Part shown: positions 55,481 to 64,000 of the stretch, piece after piece
Layout: each line of letters opens with the position of its first letter
Numbering within the stretch: position 1 is the stretch's first letter
NCBI RefSeq assembly: GCF_000732325.1
Contig: NZ_BBIW01000007.1
Span: forward strand, 62,001-126,000
Reading direction: 5' to 3'
Source: Paenibacillus sp. TCA20
GTDB taxonomy: Bacteria; Bacillota; Bacilli; Paenibacillales; Paenibacillaceae
Length of the DNA stretch: 64,000 nt
Notes under the pieces: generated by a model
The model's database searches: none
The model's input: only the letters and a program-made list of their open reading frames with translations
What the model was told of the DNA's origin: nothing
Program-made: the position numbers and the translations under genes

Positions 55481-56614
55481 TTACGTCACATGGATGATCT
55501 GATGTCCTGCTGCTTTTAACAGACGATTCATAATCGCTGCTCCAAGCCCATCGGAAGGACAGGCCTCAGCCAGAATATAGGATGCGCCCATCTCATCACA
55601 GCTTCGGAGAGCGGCATACAGCAGATGAGCTCCCTCCGCCAGCCGATCCATACTGCCCAGCGAGAACAAGCCATCGGCCTGATACTGATCGATATGCTCA
55701 CTGAAGGCTAGAACCGCGGTTACTTCCCCGCCTCTCTTGGCTTCATGAAGCCTGCTGGAGATATAATCCGTTACTTTAGAAGCATCTCCATCGACTATAC
55801 AGAGTGCACCTTTGGGGGCATAATGCGTGTATTTCATACCTGGTGAACGGGGCGCAACCAAGCTCTCATTGTGATCCGCAGCAAGACCCGGGTCAACGCG
55901 AACCTCGGAAACAACCGTCCTCAGCTGTTCTGCCGTAATTCCACCAGGACGCAGAATCGTTACTGTTCCATCCGCATCTGCTTGCACGACCGTTGATTCC
56001 ACCCCAACACCGGTAGCCCCGCCGTCCACAATCCCTGCAATGCGTCCATCCAGATCAACCTGAACATGCTCCGCGAGTGTAGGACTGGGTCTTCCTGAGC
56101 GATTCGCACTTGGAGCGGCAACAGGACAGTCCGCCAAGGCCAGGAGCTGCAGAGCCACAGGATGGTCCGGCATACGAACGCCAACCGTGTCGAGCCCAGC
56201 AGTCACCCGCGCTGACAAGACCCCCGGCTTAAGCGGCAAAATAACTGTCAGCGGCCCCGGCCAAAAAGTATTCATCAGCGCTTCAGATACTTCATTGATC
56301 TCACTTACAAATTCGCCTAGCTGCTCCCGATTCGCGATATGCACGATCAGTGGATTGTCCGATGGTCTTCCTTTGGCTTCAAACACCGCTTCCACCGCTG
56401 TCGTATTTCTCGCATCCGCACCCAGCCCATACACGGTCTCTGTAGGAAACGCAACAATGGAACCCTCCCGAAGGAGCTGCGCAGCTTCTTCCAGATGTTC
56501 CATCGCTTGTATCGTGTGTTGTTCCAGCCAGCCATGCTGGACATTGCTATTCTGCGGAGACACCTGCCAATAAGAGGTCTTCATTCCCGCGTCTCTATTT
56601 GAATTGTTTGTCAT
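55481..56614 (-). CDS. Threonylcarbamoyl-AMP synthase (Sua5/YwlC type)
   Basis: 377 aa. Makes threonylcarbamoyl-AMP from Thr, bicarbonate and ATP for t6A37 tRNA modification. YrdC domain (about 40-235): GSIVAFPTETVYGLGAD, KGRPSDNPLIVHI, FWPGPLTVIL, APSANRSGRPSPT. Linker PRSPGMKYTHYAP, then the Sua5 C-terminal domain. The first 35 residues before the domain are unusual; an ATG at codon 11 is another possible start. Confidence 0.95.
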   Translation of the reverse strand: MTNNSNRDAGMKTSYWQVSPQNSNVQHGWLEQHTIQAMEHLEEAAQLLREGSIVAFPTETVYGLGADARNTTAVEAVFEAKGRPSDNPLIVHIANREQLGEFVSEINEVSEALMNTFWPGPLTVILPLKPGVLSARVTAGLDTVGVRMPDHPVALQLLALADCPVAAPSANRSGRPSPTLAEHVQVDLDGRIAGIVDGGATGVGVESTVVQADADGTVTILRPGGITAEQLRTVVSEVRVDPGLAADHNESLVAPRSPGMKYTHYAPKGALCIVDGDASKVTDYISSRLHEAKRGGEVTAVLAFSEHIDQYQADGLFSLGSMDRLAEGAHLLYAALRSCDEMGASYILAEACPSDGLGAAIMNRLLKAAGHQIIHVT

Positions 56615-56759
56615 TTGTAATCATCCAGCCTCATCTTGTATTCGTTAAATGCTTATAGTATAGCATAGTTGTCGAGTTTTCGATGGCATGGCCATGTCAC
56701 TATTCCAATCCGACGAACGGCCCCCGTCCTAAACTCTACTCCTCGCTGATCACGACCTG

Positions 56760-57428
56760 CTAAGCAAACATGCTGCCAGCCCAATCCCACATTTTAACCA
56801 ATAAATCCCATAAGAAAAATCGGACTTCAGGCTCAGAAGCGCCCTCTGCAGCAGCTATCTCTGTGCTTTGTTCATTTCCATTCGTCGAACTTCCTGTATC
56901 AGCCGCAGCCTTATCTGCTAGATCTCCATTGCTGCCACCTACAAAGCATAGAGGAGGAAACAATACGCACCACCAATTCTGACCTTCACCTTTACCGAGC
57001 GTGATTCGAACCGCTTCATAATCGCCTGCCGGATAGACCAGCTTGCCGTACATCTTCGTCGGAAACGGGACAACCGCCAGCTCTACATTATATTCATAAT
57101 CCAGTCCGCGAGCTGTGAGCTCCTCGCCTACCAATTCTTTTAGCTGAGGAATATGCTCTTGAACCATCGTTCTTGCCTGATTCAGACTATTCGGATTGTC
57201 GAGCTCAGGAACCCACTCATTCATCTGCATAACTACAGCGTCCCGAATCTCTCTTTTGACGAGCTGATCACCGGGCATATCCGAGTTAGCCAGTATGCGC
57301 AGCCGGATGGACTCCTGCGGAATGAGCGTTTGATGAAGCGCAGCATCCATCTTCTGACCTTCCCAGCTCATCATGACAATCATCATTACCACCACGATCA
57401 TTAGAAACTGCTTCATACTCTTCCGCAT
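56760..57428 (-). CDS. spoIIR: Stage II sporulation protein SpoIIR
   Basis: 222 aa, exported by the forespore to activate SpoIIGA and thereby SigE in the mother cell. An N-terminal signal sequence (FLMIVVVMMIVMMSW) and the conserved domain with IRLRILANSDMPGDQLVKREIRDAV (in two halves) and NWWCVLFPPLCFV. The C-terminal tail is Glu/Ala-rich. GGGGGAGACGGGT lies before the ATG. Confidence 0.96.
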   Translation of the reverse strand: MRKSMKQFLMIVVVMMIVMMSWEGQKMDAALHQTLIPQESIRLRILANSDMPGDQLVKREIRDAVVMQMNEWVPELDNPNSLNQARTMVQEHIPQLKELVGEELTARGLDYEYNVELAVVPFPTKMYGKLVYPAGDYEAVRITLGKGEGQNWWCVLFPPLCFVGGSNGDLADKAAADTGSSTNGNEQSTEIAAAEGASEPEVRFFLWDLLVKMWDWAGSMFA

Positions 57429-57597
57429 ACCCGTCTCCCCCTTAGGCCATGTTCTTCATGTCTATCAGTATGTCCCCGTTTACTAGAGTTAAACCTAGCA
57501 TTTGAAATTTTAAGAGATTCGCTCTATTTCGTAGTACCGCCTATTAGTGCGAAGAAATGAGACTGCAGATAAGGGGGATCGAGAGATGGGATGATAG

Positions 57598-57631
57598 AGT
57601 TCATGGGAAGATAAAGTTCATGGGAAGGTAA
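57598..57631. repeat. Two-copy 17-bp direct repeat
   Basis: AGTTCATGGGAAGATAA (57598-57614) is followed directly by a copy with one change (57615-57631), in the spacer between spoIIR and rodA. No function is apparent. Confidence 0.8.
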
Positions 57632-57644
57632 AGTCAGCACTTGT

Positions 57645-57707
57645 GAAAATACAAAGGGAAGTACAGCCTGTGCAGAGCAGCTCCTCTGTCCACAGTCCAT
57701 ACTTCCC
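57645..57707 (-). terminator. Probable terminator of rodA
   Basis: An 8-bp outer stem (57656-57663 with 57700-57707) encloses further GC-rich pairing and is followed by TTTGTATTTT on the minus strand, 18 bases past the rodA stop. Confidence 0.7.
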
Positions 57708-57725
57708 TGAATCTTATCTTATTGA

Positions 57726-58928
57726 CTAGGCTCTAGCTTCCTTGCGGCTGAAAGAGCGTTTCTTCTGCTCATTGCTCGACGGAGACGGCATATCATCATC
57801 GGTCTCCTGTCCGTGCACCCGAATACTCATGATCAAGCCGATACTTGCCATATTAATCATGAGTGATGTCCCCCCGTAGCTAATGAAGGGAAGTGTAATT
57901 CCGGTCAGCGGCATGATTCCAATGAAGGCGCCGATATTGACAAACACCTGGTACAAATACATCGCCACCACACCGACAATAATGTACGGCCCGGTCCTCT
58001 CCTTCGTCTCAAGCGCAATCAAGATCATTCGGTGAATCAGTATAAAATACAGCAGCAGCAGTACCGATGAACCTACAAACCCGAATTCCTCCGCAATCAG
58101 CACAAATATGGAGTCAGAGTAAGTGTACGGAACTCGTCCGGACTGTACAGAAGAGCCGTCCATGAAGCCTTTCCCTGTAATCCCGCCAGAACCGATGGCG
58201 AGCTTGGCATTATCGGTGTGCCAGGAGGCTTTGGCGGTCGCCTTCTCGGGTACGAGCCAAGGGTCCAGACGCTCAGCCCAGTGCGTACGACCGATTTTAT
58301 CCAGATAATCATAGATCGAGTCGTGATATACCGTATACAGCTTGATGCCGCCGCCCACTACCACAGCGACAATCACAAAACCAATCAGTGCATGAGACGC
58401 TTTTACATTCCCGATCCACAAGAGAGCAATCAGTATCACCACATAGGCCAGTGCGTTTCCAAGGTCATTCTGGAGCATGACAAGGGCAAACGGTAAAAAA
58501 GTCAGAAGGCCGATCGGCACAACATCTCTCCAAAAATCCAGCTTCGACTTGTCCCGTTTAATCAGTACAGAAGCGAGGAAAATAACCAACACCAGCTTGA
58601 AGAGCTCTGCCGGCTGAATAGACAGCGGTCCGAGCTGAATCCAGCCGGTCGCATTATTCAGGTTGCTTCCGAAGAAGTTCGCCGCGAGCAGCGTAGCCAG
58701 TCCGAAGAAATAGATATACAAGGCATATTTGACTAACAGCCGATAATCGACCAGCGTAATCGCGAACATCGCTCCAAAGCCCAGCACATAATAAGCCAGC
58801 ATCCGAAGATGATGACCTTCTAGATTCGTGCCGTGCGTGGCACTGTACAAGCTCAAGATACTAATGAGCATAAGCAGGCAGATGATGACCAGGATGGAAG
58901 CATCCATCTTTTTAAACTTCTGCAGCAT
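57726..58928 (-). CDS. rodA: SEDS-family rod-shape protein RodA
   Basis: 400 aa, about ten membrane helices. Peptidoglycan glycosyltransferase of the SEDS family (RodA/FtsW/SpoVE). Motifs: GWIQLGPLSIQPAELFKLVLV, FALVMLQNDLGNALAY, GKGFMDGSSVQSGRVPY and FISYGGTSLMINMASIGLI. RodA is favoured over FtsW by the short N-terminus and IQPAEL context, but sequence alone does not decide. The C-terminus is basic and Ser-rich (KKRSFSRKEA). GGGGGA precedes the ATG. Confidence 0.88.
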   Translation of the reverse strand: MLQKFKKMDASILVIICLLMLISILSLYSATHGTNLEGHHLRMLAYYVLGFGAMFAITLVDYRLLVKYALYIYFFGLATLLAANFFGSNLNNATGWIQLGPLSIQPAELFKLVLVIFLASVLIKRDKSKLDFWRDVVPIGLLTFLPFALVMLQNDLGNALAYVVILIALLWIGNVKASHALIGFVIVAVVVGGGIKLYTVYHDSIYDYLDKIGRTHWAERLDPWLVPEKATAKASWHTDNAKLAIGSGGITGKGFMDGSSVQSGRVPYTYSDSIFVLIAEEFGFVGSSVLLLLYFILIHRMILIALETKERTGPYIIVGVVAMYLYQVFVNIGAFIGIMPLTGITLPFISYGGTSLMINMASIGLIMSIRVHGQETDDDMPSPSSNEQKKRSFSRKEARA

Positions 58929-59079
58929 GAAGCCGTCCCCCTAAAACGCGTCCTGTTTCGGTATGACACGATAACACGTGTATGAAACCATCAGCGCATT
59001 TCACAATTCACAATTTTAAATCCACATTTCAATTCGACATAATGTTACACACTTCATCTATTGTAAGGGATCGCTTCGG

Positions 59080-59121
59080 AAAAAGAAAATCAAGAGGGAT
59101 TACAATTTCGTAATCCCTCTT
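59080..59121 (-). terminator. Rho-independent terminator of prfA-prmC
   Basis: A perfect 12-bp stem (59092-59103 with 59110-59121), then GATTTTCTTTTTC on the minus strand, 7 bases past the prmC stop. Confidence 0.88.
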
Positions 59122-59127
59122 CCAGTC

Positions 59128-60015
59128 TTATCCTTTATTTCTGATCCCCATAACGTGACGATCAATTCCAGCGAGATCCGGCACGACAATGATCTCATCC
59201 CAGTGGCCGGCCACACGCAGCAGCTCGGCCACATCCTCCGCCTGGCCCTGGCCGAGCTCGAAGCCAATAAGCCGCGGCGGCGCAGCGAGCAGGGCCAGCT
59301 GCGCCATCATGGTCCGGTAAGGGCCGAGCCCATCCGGACCTCCATCCAGCGCGGTGCGCGGCTCATGCTCGCGCACCTCACGCTGCAGCCCGGCGATATC
59401 ATCTGCCGGGATATAGGGCGGGTTCGACACCAGGATGTCGACCCGCTCCCCCGCGAAGGGCGCGAGCAGATCGCCCTCGCGAAACTGCACGGCTGCGCCG
59501 TTCGCTGCTGCATTCTGTGCAGCCACAGCGAGTGCCTCCGGGCTGATGTCGCTTGCTTCGACATGCCAGCCCGTCCGCTTCACCGCCAGCGTCACCGCAA
59601 TGGCTCCGCTGCCTGTGCCAATATCTGCGGCCAGCGGTGTTCCGCCTGGCCACAGCCTGTCGCCGTGCATCATGACAGCCTCGACGAGCAATTCCGTCTC
59701 GGGCCTTGGAATCAGCACGGCTGGACTCACCTTAAACGGCAGGCCGTAGAATTCCTGCCGCCCTATAATATATTGGGCCGGTTCCCCCTGGCCCTTGCGA
59801 TTCACGCCCTCTTCGAATGCCGAAATCTGCTCCGCCGGAAGAACGTCCGGCAGCGCCATATAATAAGCAGCCCCCTCGAGCCCCAGAACGTACTCCAGCA
59901 GCAAACGTGCATTATTCTGCGGCTCCAGCACACCACAGTCTTCTAAAAAAGAGGAAGCCTTAAGAAAGGCTTCCCGATTGCTGCTTCCTTGCGGCAGTTC
60001 AAATGGCAACCGCAT
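59128..60015 (-). CDS. prmC: Release factor glutamine methyltransferase PrmC (HemK)
   Basis: 295 aa. Methylates the Gln of the GGQ motif in release factors. N-terminal helical domain, SAM site ADIGTGSGAIAVTLA and catalytic SNPPYIPADD. ATG at 60015 lies 5 bases after the prfA stop (60023); AGGGGA inside the end of prfA is its site, so the two are coupled. The gene is distinctly more GC-rich than its neighbours. Confidence 0.96.
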   Translation of the reverse strand: MRLPFELPQGSSNREAFLKASSFLEDCGVLEPQNNARLLLEYVLGLEGAAYYMALPDVLPAEQISAFEEGVNRKGQGEPAQYIIGRQEFYGLPFKVSPAVLIPRPETELLVEAVMMHGDRLWPGGTPLAADIGTGSGAIAVTLAVKRTGWHVEASDISPEALAVAAQNAAANGAAVQFREGDLLAPFAGERVDILVSNPPYIPADDIAGLQREVREHEPRTALDGGPDGLGPYRTMMAQLALLAAPPRLIGFELGQGQAEDVAELLRVAGHWDEIIVVPDLAGIDRHVMGIRNKG

Positions 60016-60022
60016 CAAAGCT

Positions 60023-61090
60023 TTATTCCCCTTTTTCCATGATTTCTGCCTGCTCTGCAATGGTCAGGGCGGACAGAATCTCTTCAATCTCACCGTTCAT
60101 CACTTGATCCAGTCTATGCATGGTTAGACCGATCCGATGATCCGTTACACGGCTCTGCGGGAAGTTGTACGTGCGAATCCGTTCACTGCGATCACCCGTA
60201 CCGACTTTGCTCTTCCGCTCACCTGCATATTTAGCCTCTTCCTCTTGACGCATCATGTCATAGATCCGAGTACGCAGCACTTGAAGTGCTTTTTCCTTGT
60301 TGGAGTTCTGAGATTTGCCATCCTGACATGTAGCGACAATGCCCGTTGGCACGTGCGTTACCCGTACAGCCGATTTCGTCGTATTAACGGACTGACCGCC
60401 TGCACCACTGGAGCAGAACGTATCAACACGAATATCCTTGTCGTGAATTTCAATATCAAAATCCTCAGCCTCAGGCATAACCGCTACGGTAGAAGTAGAG
60501 GTGTGAATCCGTCCGCCAGATTCTGTCGCAGGAATGCGCTGTACCCGGTGAGCACCGCTCTCGTATTTCATTTTGCTGTAAGCGCCGCGGCCATTGATCA
60601 TGAAGATAACCTCTTTGAATCCGCCGAGGTCACTCTCGTTCACGTCCATCAGCTCAACCTTCCAGCCTTGGGATTCTGCATAGCGTGTATACATCCGGTA
60701 AAGATCTGCAGCGAACAGCGCAGCCTCGTCACCACCTGCCGCACCACGGATCTCGACGATCACGTTCTTGTCATCGTTCGGGTCTTTCGGCAGAAGCAGA
60801 ATACGAATCTTCTCCTCGAGCTCCTGCTGGCGGGGAGCCAGCTCATCAATCTCCATCTTCACCATTTCACGCATCTCATCGTCAAGCTTCTCGTTCAGCA
60901 TTTGCTTCGCTGCATCGAGCTCTTCAACGACGGTTTTGTATTCGGTATAAGCCTCATAGGCAGGCTGTAAATCTGATTGTTCCTTCGAATAATCTCTCAG
61001 CTTCTTGCTGTCGCTGGCCACATCCGGGTCGCAGAGCAGCTCACTAAGCTTCTCATAACGATCCACAAGGGCTTGTAAACGATCCAACAT
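60023..61090 (-). CDS. prfA: Peptide chain release factor 1
   Basis: 355 aa. Ends translation at UAA/UAG. GGQ motif in [18 protein letters not shown] and the stop-codon-reading PxT region are in the expected places; N-terminal long helices ([16 protein letters not shown]). ATG at 61090 follows GAGGTG by 6 bases; GTG three codons earlier is part of the site. Confidence 0.98.
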   Translation of the reverse strand: MLDRLQALVDRYEKLSELLCDPDVASDSKKLRDYSKEQSDLQPAYEAYTEYKTVVEELDAAKQMLNEKLDDEMREMVKMEIDELAPRQQELEEKIRILLLPKDPNDDKNVIVEIRGAAGGDEAALFAADLYRMYTRYAESQGWKVELMDVNESDLGGFKEVIFMINGRGAYSKMKYESGAHRVQRIPATESGGRIHTSTSTVAVMPEAEDFDIEIHDKDIRVDTFCSSGAGGQSVNTTKSAVRVTHVPTGIVATCQDGKSQNSNKEKALQVLRTRIYDMMRQEEEAKYAGERKSKVGTGDRSERIRTYNFPQSRVTDHRIGLTMHRLDQVMNGEIEEILSALTIAEQAEIMEKGE

Positions 61091-61099
61091 AGTAATCAC

Positions 61100-61416
61100 C
61101 TCTTCTTAAGCATCTTTCACATTCGTTCGTACCCGTCATTATATTATAAGGTTTAAAAGGTTGTAATGAGAGTATCGCTACAACGTCATCAATCCTTTGT
61201 CATTATTAATAATCTTAAAGTTAGAGCAAGTCTGTCGACTCTTTATTATATCATACGGCAAAGCGCTTGAGAAGATACTGCTGTGAGGATGTATTTAAAG
61301 ATATTTGAAGATGTACTTGAGGATGTTTTTTGATAACGCATGCTACTTAGATGTACCGAAGCTAAGAAGCGAGGTTATGAATTCAGGCAATTATTCTGCC
61401 AATCCATGATTCCACA
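61100..61416. other. Intergenic region upstream of prfA, no gene seen
   Basis: No rpmE- or tdk-like gene is found. A run of four imperfect 10-12-bp repeats of the type GAGGATGTATTT lies at 61285-61330. The prfA promoter should lie here; none was identified with confidence. Confidence 0.5.
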
Positions 61417-61456
61417 ATAAGGCCCCTGCCTTCCCAACAAGGAAAGGCAGGGGCCT
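61417..61456 (-). terminator. Terminator hairpin of ychF
   Basis: A perfect 13-bp GC-rich stem (61420-61432 with 61444-61456), only 9 bases after the ychF stop. The T tract is poor (TTATTG), but the stem is very strong. Confidence 0.75.
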
Positions 61457-61464
61457 CTTCATGA

Positions 61465-62565
61465 TTAAACGTTAAAACGGAAGTGCATCACATCGCCGTC
61501 CTGGACAATGTATTCTTTACCTTCCAGTCTCAGCTGACCGCGTTCTTTCGCTCCGTTCATGGAGCCTGCCGCCATCAGATCCGCATAGGATACAACCTCG
61601 GCACGGATAAAGCCGCGTTCGAAGTCAGAGTGAATCACACCCGCTGCGCCAGGCGCTTTTGTACCTTTGTGGATCGTCCAAGCGCGAACCTCTTGAACAC
61701 CTGCAGTAAAGTAAGTGTACAGACCAAGAAGGCGATAAGCTGCCTTAATCAGGCGATTAAGACCGGATTCCTCCAGCCCCAGCTCTTCAAGGAACATCTC
61801 CTTGTCTTCGCCTTCAAGCTCAGCGATCTCCGCTTCCACCTTAGCACTGATCGGTACCACTTCAGCATGCTCTGCCGCAGCAAATTCCTTCACTTGCAGG
61901 ACATACGGATTCTTGTCCGCAGTAGACACTTCATCCTCGCTAACGTTCGCCGCATAAAGCACAGGCTTCATTGTCAGCAGGTGAAGATCGCGAACGACGA
62001 GACGCTCGTCATCTGTCAGCTCCAGGCTGCGTGCTGGTTTGTCTTCATACAGCACTTCCTTTAGCTTCTCCAGAACTTCCACTTCCTGAGCACCCTGCTT
62101 GTTGCCGCCCTTCATATTCTTGCGGGCACGATCAATACGCTTCTCAACACTCTCAATATCAGCCAGAATCAGCTCTAGATTGATCGTTTGAATATCGGAT
62201 ACCGGATCGACCTTGCCGTCCACATGCGTAATATTCTCATCCTCGAAACAACGTACAACGTGCACAATCGCATCGACTTCGCGAATATGAGCCAGGAACT
62301 TGTTACCGAGTCCTTCACCCTTACTCGCACCGCGGACAAGCCCTGCAATGTCAACGAATTCAAATGCCGTAGGCACGGTCTTGTTCGGTTGTACCAGCTC
62401 TGTAAGTTTGTCCAGACGCTCATCCGGAACCTCAACGACACCGACATTCGGATCAATCGTACAGAAAGGATAGTTTGCGCTCTCCGCGCCTGCTTGGGTA
62501 ATTGCATTAAAAAGGGTCGACTTTCCTACGTTCGGAAGTCCGACAATCCCTGCTTTCAAAGCCAT
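61465..62565 (-). CDS. ychF: Redox-regulated ATPase YchF (Obg-family)
   Basis: 366 aa, ribosome-associated P-loop protein that prefers ATP. G1 [15 protein letters not shown], switch region [13 protein letters not shown]3 [17 protein letters not shown], the NxxE-like G4 region KPVLYAANV and the C-terminal TGS-like domain ([27 protein letters not shown]). GGAG lies 12 bases before the ATG. Length is normal. Confidence 0.97.
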   Translation of the reverse strand: MALKAGIVGLPNVGKSTLFNAITQAGAESANYPFCTIDPNVGVVEVPDERLDKLTELVQPNKTVPTAFEFVDIAGLVRGASKGEGLGNKFLAHIREVDAIVHVVRCFEDENITHVDGKVDPVSDIQTINLELILADIESVEKRIDRARKNMKGGNKQGAQEVEVLEKLKEVLYEDKPARSLELTDDERLVVRDLHLLTMKPVLYAANVSEDEVSTADKNPYVLQVKEFAAAEHAEVVPISAKVEAEIAELEGEDKEMFLEELGLEESGLNRLIKAAYRLLGLYTYFTAGVQEVRAWTIHKGTKAPGAAGVIHSDFERGFIRAEVVSYADLMAAGSMNGAKERGQLRLEGKEYIVQDGDVMHFRFNV

Positions 62566-62816
62566 GTATTCCTACAACTCCTCAAATAAATATTTGTTTG
62601 CAGCGAGCGTTTCGCTGAGAAGAACGTCTTTCATAATGGTATGAATGGATTCGTTAAAAACGAAGATATCATGAAATTCATTCGAAATGTATGCAATTTA
62701 CGTGTATAAACTTTCGTGACAATCCCACTAATTATATATGAGAAGCGGTAGACCATCAAGATAAGAAGCGGCTAAAGTCTCCCATTTGTACATAATTCCC
62801 AGCACCAATCGTCAGC

Positions 62817-63293
62817 CTACAGTTCCTTATACATGGTAATGCTCTTCGCCTCATAGCCCATTTTCGCATACAGGCGCTTAGCCCGCTCATTATGACCAAA
62901 TACATGAAGTCCAATCCGTTCAGCCTGTAATTTGCGAGCTTCCTTCTCCAGCAGCTCCATTGTCCGCGTACCGTAGCCCCTGCCCTGATATTCCTCGACT
63001 ATATGTATGTCATACAGAAAGGCCTCTCTTACTCCATTCCGCAAGTAGATATTAAACCAGATAAATCCGATGACTTGTCCATCTCCTACACTTGAATCGA
63101 CCAAGTTGTAAAAATAAGCATCTTGGGTAAGGTATCCTTCCGGGAGAATCCGGTGCATGTCCTCTAACGCCCGGCTCTCAGCATGCTCAGGCAGCCAGGT
63201 CCCGGCTGTAATCTTCTCCTGAGCATATTCTTTCAAAGTAGAGTTCATAAAATCCTCAAATTGCAATTCATTCATTGCACTAAGCCCAATCAC
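62817..63293 (-). CDS. GNAT-family N-acetyltransferase
   Basis: About 158 aa if GTG at 63293 is used (AGGAAGG 11 bases upstream); ATG at 63275 is an alternative. The acetyl-CoA motif A is seen in IHIVEEYQGRGYGTRTMELLEKEA, followed by LHVFGHNERAKRLYAKMGYEAKSITM (both read in parts), typical of GNAT proteins. The substrate is unknown. It begins about 25 bases after the isomerase gene stop. Confidence 0.88.
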   Translation of the reverse strand: MIGLSAMNELQFEDFMNSTLKEYAQEKITAGTWLPEHAESRALEDMHRILPEGYLTQDAYFYNLVDSSVGDGQVIGFIWFNIYLRNGVREAFLYDIHIVEEYQGRGYGTRTMELLEKEARKLQAERIGLHVFGHNERAKRLYAKMGYEAKSITMYKEL

Positions 63294-63318
63294 GATCCAA
63301 TTCACCTTCCTGACTGAT

Positions 63319-64000
63319 TCAACGTTTGATGAGTCTTGATGTGCCCCGAAGCTCTGCAATCGTTCTTGCGCCTATACCAAACATGGCAGCACGCAGCTCA
63401 AATTCAACCTGTGCCAATCTCTCATGAAGCGCCTCTTCTGAATGGACGGCGGATTCAAGCAAGGATCTCCCGAACCCGGCCAGATCTGCACCGAGTCCAA
63501 GCGCTTTGGCTGCATCCACTCCATTTGTTAATCCACCGCTGCCGATTAACGCCCCGGTCGGATTGTGCTCTCGAACCTCCAGGATGCAATCACTAGTAGG
63601 AATTCCCCAATCAGCAAAAGCTTCGGCTGCGGCTCTGCGCATCGGATCCTGATTGCGATACTTCTCCACCTGTACCCAGCTTGTCCCTCCGGCACCGGCA
63701 ACATCAATAAATGAAACTCCAGCAGAATACAGCCGGGCTGCTGTGCTCCCATCAATTCCCCAGCCCACTTCCTTGACACCAACCGGAACCTCAAGCTTCT
63801 TGCACAGAGCTTCAATTCGCTGCAGCAGGCTGCTAAAATCCGTGTTTCCTTCGGGCTGAAAAACCTCCTGCAGACTGTTCAAATGCAATACCAGCATCGA
63901 TGCACCTGCAATGTCAACTGCCCGCTGGCAGGCTTCTGCACCAAAGCCGTAGTTCAGCTGTACCGCTCCCAAATTCGCGATGACAGGTATGGTAGGCGCA
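63319..64000 (-). CDS. fni: Type 2 isopentenyl-diphosphate isomerase, C-terminal part
   Basis: 227 codons visible; the gene continues beyond the right edge (the frame stays open through PTIPVIANLGAVQL). FMN enzyme that interconverts IPP and DMAPP for isoprenoid, including undecaprenyl, synthesis. Motifs: ANLGAVQLNYG, VKEVGWGI, DVAGAGGTSWVQVE, GSGGLTNGVDAAKALGLGAD and GFGRSLL, the flavin-phosphate binding end. The N-terminus is outside the window. Confidence 0.95.
   Translation of the reverse strand, partial: APTIPVIANLGAVQLNYGFGAEACQRAVDIAGASMLVLHLNSLQEVFQPEGNTDFSSLLQRIEALCKKLEVPVGVKEVGWGIDGSTAARLYSAGVSFIDVAGAGGTSWVQVEKYRNQDPMRRAAAEAFADWGIPTSDCILEVREHNPTGALIGSGGLTNGVDAAKALGLGADLAGFGRSLLESAVHSEEALHERLAQVEFELRAAMFGIGARTIAELRGTSRLIKR

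Noticed and set aside
60137..60970. 277-codon plus-strand open frame
   Set aside because: Register-aligned antisense of prfA.

Overview
The window reads as chromosomal DNA of an endospore-forming Gram-positive bacterium, most likely Paenibacillus or a close relative. The evidence is gene order close to the Bacillus subtilis blocks prfA-prmC-spoIIR-ywlC/D/E/G-glyA-upp-atp and murA-spoIID-spoIIQ-spoIIID-mbl-flhO-flhP-fabZ, a spore SASP gene, strong GGAGG ribosome binding sites with frequent GTG/TTG starts, and abundant S-layer homology (SLH) proteins with a csaB-type wall-anchoring cluster. Every gene called with confidence lies on the minus strand, so transcription runs from position 64000 towards 1. 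The identification comes from protein family features and synteny read by eye; no database search was run.

Layout from low to high coordinates. 1-4 kb: a partial gene (possibly ComFA), a small membrane-anchored protein, and the degS-degU two-component pair. 3.8-24.3 kb: a cell-surface region with a secreted phosphodiester glycosidase, three SLH proteins (1255, 981 and 1298 aa), two unrecognised exported proteins, metK, an SASP and a 113-aa protein. 24.4-29.8 kb: a tight cluster tagO, tagA-like, csaB and a large DUF5693-type membrane protein, which should build and pyruvylate the secondary cell wall polymer that SLH domains bind. 30-32.4 kb: pgcA and fabZ. 32.6-41.7 kb: epuA, flhP, flhO, mbl, spoIIID, spoIIQ, spoIID, murA and ywzB. 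41.9-49.6 kb: the complete F1Fo ATP synthase operon (atpZ-I-B-E-F-H-A-G-D-C). 49.8-64 kb: mnaA, upp, glyA, ywlG, ywlE, mntP, sua5, spoIIR, rodA, prmC, prfA, ychF, a GNAT acetyltransferase and the end of an isopentenyl-diphosphate isomerase gene.

The genes form one wall and envelope theme. MnaA makes UDP-ManNAc, TagO and the TagA-like enzyme start a GlcNAc/ManNAc polymer on undecaprenyl phosphate, CsaB adds the pyruvate that SLH domains recognise, and the S-layer and two further SLH proteins are the clients. MurA, Mbl and RodA serve peptidoglycan synthesis and cell shape.

The most unusual signals are non-coding. They are a seven-unit tandem array of short hairpins between atpA and atpG, a ZTP riboswitch ahead of ywlG-glyA, a tandem translation start on the main S-layer gene, an unassigned structured element between epuA and fabZ, a terminator-like hairpin in the metK leader, and a SigD-type promoter inside the end of mbl.
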